Assembly: GCA_015956445.1 (NCBI GenBank)
Contig: WIUZ02000012.1
Span: 1,302,001 to 1,366,000 of the forward strand
Length of the DNA: 64,000 bases
DNA from: Thelephora terrestris
Lineage: Eukaryota > Basidiomycota > Agaricomycetes > Thelephorales > Thelephoraceae
Direction: 5' to 3'
Shown here: positions 59,777 to 64,000 of the stretch, piece by piece
How positions within the stretch are numbered: position 1 is the stretch's first letter
How the letters are laid out: each line of letters starts with the position of its first letter
Notes under the pieces: generated by a model
Database searches by the model: none
Seen by the model: only the letters and a program-made list of their open reading frames with translations
Told to the model about the DNA's origin: nothing
Made by a program: the position numbers and the translations under genes

Positions 59777-59980
59777 TTCCGGGACATTCCAAGACATTCC
59801 ACATAGTTCCATAATATTCCATCATGTTCCAAGGCTTTCCGTCTTGTTCCTTTGTGTGACAAGTGGTCACATCTGTGACATTCCGTCACCTTCTAGAATG
59901 TTCCATTACCTTCTAATACGTTTCAGCGCTTTCCAGTAGGCTCCAAGGAATTCCATGACTTTCCATGAATTTTCAGGCTT
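59777..59980. repeat. 10-bp periodic TTCC array
   Basis: TTCC recurs every 10 bp exactly at 59777, 59787, 59797, 59807, 59817, 59827, 59837 and 59847. After a 34-bp step the array resumes at 59881 with TTCC/TTCT/TTTC at 10-bp steps to about 59971. The six bases between are variable. A pyrimidine-rich ATCTT run follows (59981-60021). Confidence 0.9.
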
Positions 59981-60393
59981 ATCTTATCTTTTATCTTATC
60001 TATTGGTCTTTATCTTATCAAATGAATAAACAATTCTTTATTCATGGTTTAATCTTGCTTGGGCTGTAAGTACACTATTAATTGTGCAAAAAATCGTAAA
60101 TAAATCATGATTAATCCAGGGGTCCGACACCATCACTTTTGCCTTTGTTGTTGATGAGCAACGCACTGAGCGTGACATTGGCTGTCATGCAATGAACATA
60201 TTTGCAGCCATTTGTGTGAAAAAATCTTGCGACACATCTCCCAAATTACTTTGCTTGCAAGGTTTCTTCGACCCCCCTGAATTATAAGCGCCACCTCCGT
60301 ATTACTGAACAATTTGACTGTTGAGATGTTTTTACATGCATTCCGGTGCGATTCGGCACCTGAATCTAGCGCCCGTCATGATTTCCTTAAAAG

Positions 60394-60682
60394 GAAATTT
60401 TCACCAACATGTCGGAAATTTTCACCAACGTGGCGGAAATTTTCACCAGCATGTCGGAAATTTTCACCACCACGACAGAAATTTTCACCACCACGACGGA
60501 AATTTTCACCACCACGACGGAAATTTTCACCACCACGACGGAAATTTTCACCAACATGGCGGAAATTTTCACTGACAGGGTGAAAATTTTCACCACCACG
60601 GAAATTTTCACTTACACCAGGGAAATTTTCACCAATGCAACCGAAATTCTCACCAACATTGTGGAAATTATCATCAACACCG
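60394..60682. repeat. 21-bp minisatellite GAAATTTTCACCAnCAnGnCG
   Basis: About fourteen imperfect head-to-tail copies of a 21-bp unit beginning GAAATTTTCACCA. One 18-bp and one 19-bp unit occur near the 3' end, and further degenerate TTTTCACCAAC words run to about 60720. Because 21 is a multiple of three and the unit has no stop, two plus-strand frames and one minus-strand frame stay open as 7-residue repeats. These are not evidence of a gene. Confidence 0.93.
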
Positions 60683-61070
60683 GCATTTTCACCAACACCA
60701 CCCTCACGTTTTCACCAACCTCCCTTTTCGCTAATGCCTTTTCAGTTGTCCCTGTCAGGAACATGGTATTTTTAAACTTTTATAACACGCTCTTTCTTCG
60801 AACTCTTCTTACCAATTCTTATATTTGAATGCTTCACATTCCTTATCCTTCACACCATTCATTCAAAACACACACACACGAGCGTACTATTCCAGCGAAG
60901 CCACAACGAGCTATACAAGTGCTATCCTAGTCCATCAAAAGTCGACTCTATCTACGACAGGCCTGAAGGTCACCAAACGTCCATCTCGGAGATCATAGTG
61001 CTGGCCCCTCCTCGCTAGGACCTCCCCGAACATGGCGTCACCATCTTCGGCACTCAGCTGAACGACTAGT

Positions 61071-62674
61071 TCAAGCCGATAGGAAGAGACTCCTTCGAGC
61101 GGACCGATCAGCCTCCCAGATGTCACCGAACTGCTGAACACCTGATCCCACATCTCCATCACCGGGTGACTGCTCGACAGCACTATCGACGTAGTCGGCA
61201 AGCGACCCGCCGTCTCCCTCGTCGGACCCCTGGGTGGGATCCTGTCTTGCGAGTCGAAGCTGGTGGCGAAGCTGGATCTCCGACTCGACCTGTCGGTAGG
61301 AACGGTTGACCCGATAGCGGAACTCTCGTCCTCCACCTCGACCAGACTGGTCACCATCCGACTCAACTGGACGAGGATAGGGATTAGCCGATGGAGCCAT
61401 GCGATGAGCAGGGCGGCGTCGAGAGCGTTTGCATCGTTGCCCCTTAGTCACCGGACATACCTCGGCGACCCTCGGAGCATCTTCAGCTCGGTCAACCTCC
61501 ATGACCTCATCCTCGATCTTCACCAACTGATGGATCGGCTGCAAGACGCAACGCCCACAGTTCTCCTTGTCAGACGGGGCCAAGGTGGAAGCCGGACCTG
61601 GAGTCGGAACGGGAATCGCGTTCTCGATCGGAGGCGTCGCATAGGACGACGGGTTAGGCGATGGGAGTACCACCTCGTCGGCGTACTCCAACTCGAACGG
61701 AACATCGGCTGTCCCCTGCCCAACCAATTTGGGACCCTCCTTACAGTTGCAGGTCTTGTCCTGCAAGGACTCGACCTGCGCCGTCAACACCGCCACCACG
61801 TTCTCAAGCTCTTCCGTCTAGAAGAAGTGTCAGCTTCCCTCATTTCGTCTTCGAGATAAGGAAAGCTACCTTTTCATCCCTCCTGGCCAACGCCCCCTTG
61901 ATGTTGTTGTCCCTAACCTTCAACCCGGCGATCAACTCCTGATGGTTGGCGACCATTGCCTCCAACGCCTCGTTCGTTCCCTGCTGGAAGGCCGCCAGGG
62001 TCTCCTTCATCTGAAGACCCTCTGCCGATAGACGAAGGACGTCTGCCTTCGCCTCCTTCACCTCGCGCTCCAAACGTTCAACCTAGGCAGTTTGATTAGT
62101 CGAGAGTCATACTCGAATATTCAAACGGAGGACCTACTTTGCTCTCCCCCTCCCGAACGAGCGACCACAACAACGACGTGGCGGCGGTGGCATGACGGAC
62201 GGCCCGAGGAACGGTTGCCCCGTGCTCTAATAGGTCCTGGTCGTAGATTCCCCTCTGAAGGGTGTACCAGAGCTCCTTTTTGATCGGATGCTCCAGTTCC
62301 CCGAACCTACCCCTCATCCGGAAGGCCACCTTCTCGGCGATGATCGTGCGGACCCAGAGCTCATCGTCCCAGGTCAACCCCATCAAATGAGGCATCGTCT
62401 CCCTGAGACGTTCGGCGTCCACCTCCGTGACGACCTCCAAGATCTAGAAGCCGTTAGCTGGACATCAACGCCTGAAAGAACGAACCTCTACCTAGAGGAA
62501 GGCGTTAGTGCTAGCACAGAAAGCTCTAGCTCTCCCCCATACCTGGTCATCCGTGGTATAGGGAGTCCCAGCCGCACAGGCGTAAGACTTACGGGCGGCG
62601 GCACGACGGTCGATGCGAGAGATGGTGGAGATACCATTGGCGACTTTGTAGGTATGGTTGTTGGGGAAGGACAT
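61071..62674 (-). CDS. orphan coiled-coil protein of repeat copy B
   Basis: Exons 62543-62674, 62138-62443, 61870-62082 and 61071-61817 match copy A in length and phase (465 residues). Differences from copy A are mostly silent in exons 1-3 and more often amino-acid-changing in exon 4 (for example ESDGDQSGRGGGREFRYRVN against ESDGDISGRGEERGFRYRVH). The exon 2 donor changed from AAG|GTAGG to AAA|GTAGG, still usable. Both copies appear intact, which argues for recent duplication or selection. Confidence 0.65.
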
Positions 62675-63576
62675 GTTTTGGTAAGATGATGGGGAAGTTG
62701 CTGGTGTTGCTGATCAAGGATGGCTCCAAGAAGACGTCCTTCTTATAGCCTAGATCGGTGATCCTTCACGTGACCTACCTCGACGAACCTCATTGGTCCG
62801 GGTCACATCAACTTCCGCCCCTGTACCATCATCGTTGGCTTACTACATCAAGCTGACACCTCGGCCCGCGGGACGGCCTTGGAAAAACTTCGTTCCGGAA
62901 CGCCTAGAACGCGTGCGCACTAAAAATAGGTCTCAAGACCCTGATGACCCCTTTATGACATCATGAACCCCTTTTTACGACCCCTCATGATTTTACGATT
63001 ACGAACAACCCTGGACCCTGATCACACACGTGGACAGTCACATCACAGTCTCCTAACCGGAGGAAGGACTCGCCGCTATTCGGAAGCATCGCCTTAGGAT
63101 CCTTCTGGTTAGCCCAGCGCATGTGGAGTAGCCGTTAGCGTGAAACGCCGGCGAATCTGTAATCCCTCATGTCCCATGAGTCTAGGCCCGACCTCCTCAT
63201 GTTCGGACGTACGTTGAGGTTGCCACCTGTCCGTGATGCTGTTACCGCCTACAGACAACAAGGGATGTTGAATGTCTCTACTCCCGAATCCAGCTGGCAG
63301 AGGCCATGTAAAGGGAGATTGACACCTGGCCCTTGGGTGAGATCCCCAGGTACAAACTTTCACGACCCCATGCTCCTATTTCCATTTGGACTAGTGTTAT
63401 CTTTACCCCTATGTTTCATGCGGACATTCCTTATCTTTTATGCAATCCTTCACACGCTAGTAAGGCCCTTTGTCTTTTATTCTCCCACGCGTCACCTTTG
63501 TTCGCTTCCCTTACTTAGCGTTCTCACACTCCTTATCTCCCTTTGTTCTGGACTTGATAAGGGTATATTAGGGTAT

Positions 63577-63605
63577 TGACGTCATGGCCACTCCTTTAGT
63601 ATAAG
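63577..63605 (+). promoter_or_regulatory. CRE plus TATA promoter-like module, copy B
   Basis: TGACGTCA at 63577-63584 and TATAAG shortly after, as in copy A. Confidence 0.5.
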
Positions 63606-64000
63606 TAGCAACTGTGGCTGTATCGTAGTACCTTAGTTTTGTTACCTCAGGAAATCCTCTGCCCTTCTCAGCCCAGTTGCAGTTAAGGACAAGTCAGAGT
63701 TTCTTGTTTGATCCAAGACACCCCCATCTGCTCTCCCTCCCGCTCTGCGCGTCAACTGCGCCTCGTAACTATAGACTCCCAGCAGTCATATTAGAACACC
63801 TCGAGCGTCCAGTCGATCAACTGGTGGAGTCATCAATCCTGCTGTAGGGATCAACCCTTGCTTGTTAAACCGAACGAAGTGCGGTTTAGGTTGGGTTTCT
63901 CTTTAGGATTTCGACCTGACTTGTAGTGACCTCGGACAACCTACCGGAAGAATAGAGACGTGATCGTTCTCTCACAAGCTAGTTAGACTAGTGAGTACTC

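Larger units (their letters stand above)
60753..64000. repeat. large direct repeat, copy B (runs off the window)
   Basis: This is the counterpart of 55558-58804. It starts at the same TGTCAGGAACATGGTA word, while the bases before it differ from copy A, so this is the true left edge of the repeat. Confidence 0.9.

Noticed and set aside
59655-59870. Minus-strand ORF of 71 residues
   Set aside because: It is the read-through of the TTCC array and shows no family features.
60394-60720. CRISPR-like array
   Set aside because: Units are contiguous 21-mers without spacers, in a eukaryotic genome; this is a minisatellite.
58805-60752. Internal region of an LTR retrotransposon between repeat copies A and B
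   Set aside because: No reverse transcriptase, integrase or gag-like sequence, no clear primer-binding site, and the bases before copy B are pyrimidine-rich instead of a polypurine tract on this strand; kept only as a hypothesis.
60314-60828. Protein genes made of KFSP, NFHH or EIFT heptapeptide repeats
   Set aside because: Open frames appear in several frames on both strands only because the 21-bp unit lacks stops; no start context or splice evidence singles one out.

Overview
The window is nuclear DNA of a filamentous basidiomycete, most likely an agaricomycete (mushroom-forming fungus). The reasons are protein genes broken by many introns of about 45-60 nt, housekeeping genes of clearly fungal type, families largely confined to Basidiomycota (a DUF7598-type membrane protein, a DUF6698-type protein) and a Plavaka-type DNA transposase. 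Exon chains below were built by hand from conserved protein motifs, splice consensus and phase; where phases close exactly I give exon coordinates.

Layout. 1-24 kb is a compact gene-dense block: a methyltransferase (partial), a casein-kinase-I-like kinase, an acidic orphan, the exon-junction protein Mago nashi, mitochondrial ribosomal uS10m, a large ABC-C transporter with an unusual N-terminus, a Rua1-type zinc-finger regulator, an emp24/p24 cargo receptor, an aldehyde dehydrogenase, a BAR-domain protein, the 20S proteasome subunits beta2 (PUP1) and beta7 (PRE4), and the spliceosomal/ribosome-biogenesis helicase PRP43. Neighbours alternate head-to-head (about 60-100 bp between start codons) and tail-to-tail (about 40-70 bp between stops).

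24-40 kb is accessory: a divergent pair of orphan genes, then a block bounded by clusters of GATCTGG-type motifs holding a DUF6698-type gene, a Plavaka-like transposase whose 2.48-kb first intron contains an antisense four-exon gene, and two tandem paralogous small genes. 40.8-54.8 kb is housekeeping again: the HIR-complex histone chaperone subunit Hpc2/ubinuclein, an importin-13/Kap122-type karyopherin, a DUF7598-type membrane protein, 60S ribosomal uL16 (RPL10) and a class II histone deacetylase (Hda1/Clr3 type). 55.5-64 kb is repetitive: two near-identical direct copies, about 5.196 kb apart, of a segment carrying an antisense coiled-coil gene and a CRE/TATA promoter-like region, separated by a helically phased 10-bp TTCC array and a 21-bp minisatellite.

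Most notable: (i) the ABC transporter begins with what reads as the tail of an adenylate-forming (NRPS-like) enzyme plus a carrier-protein domain; (ii) a 6-nt microexon in mago and a 12-nt microexon in p24, both demanded by conserved protein sequence; (iii) three GC-AG introns within 17 kb; (iv) a multi-copy antisense gene family tied to promoter-bearing repeats, one copy nested in a transposase intron.
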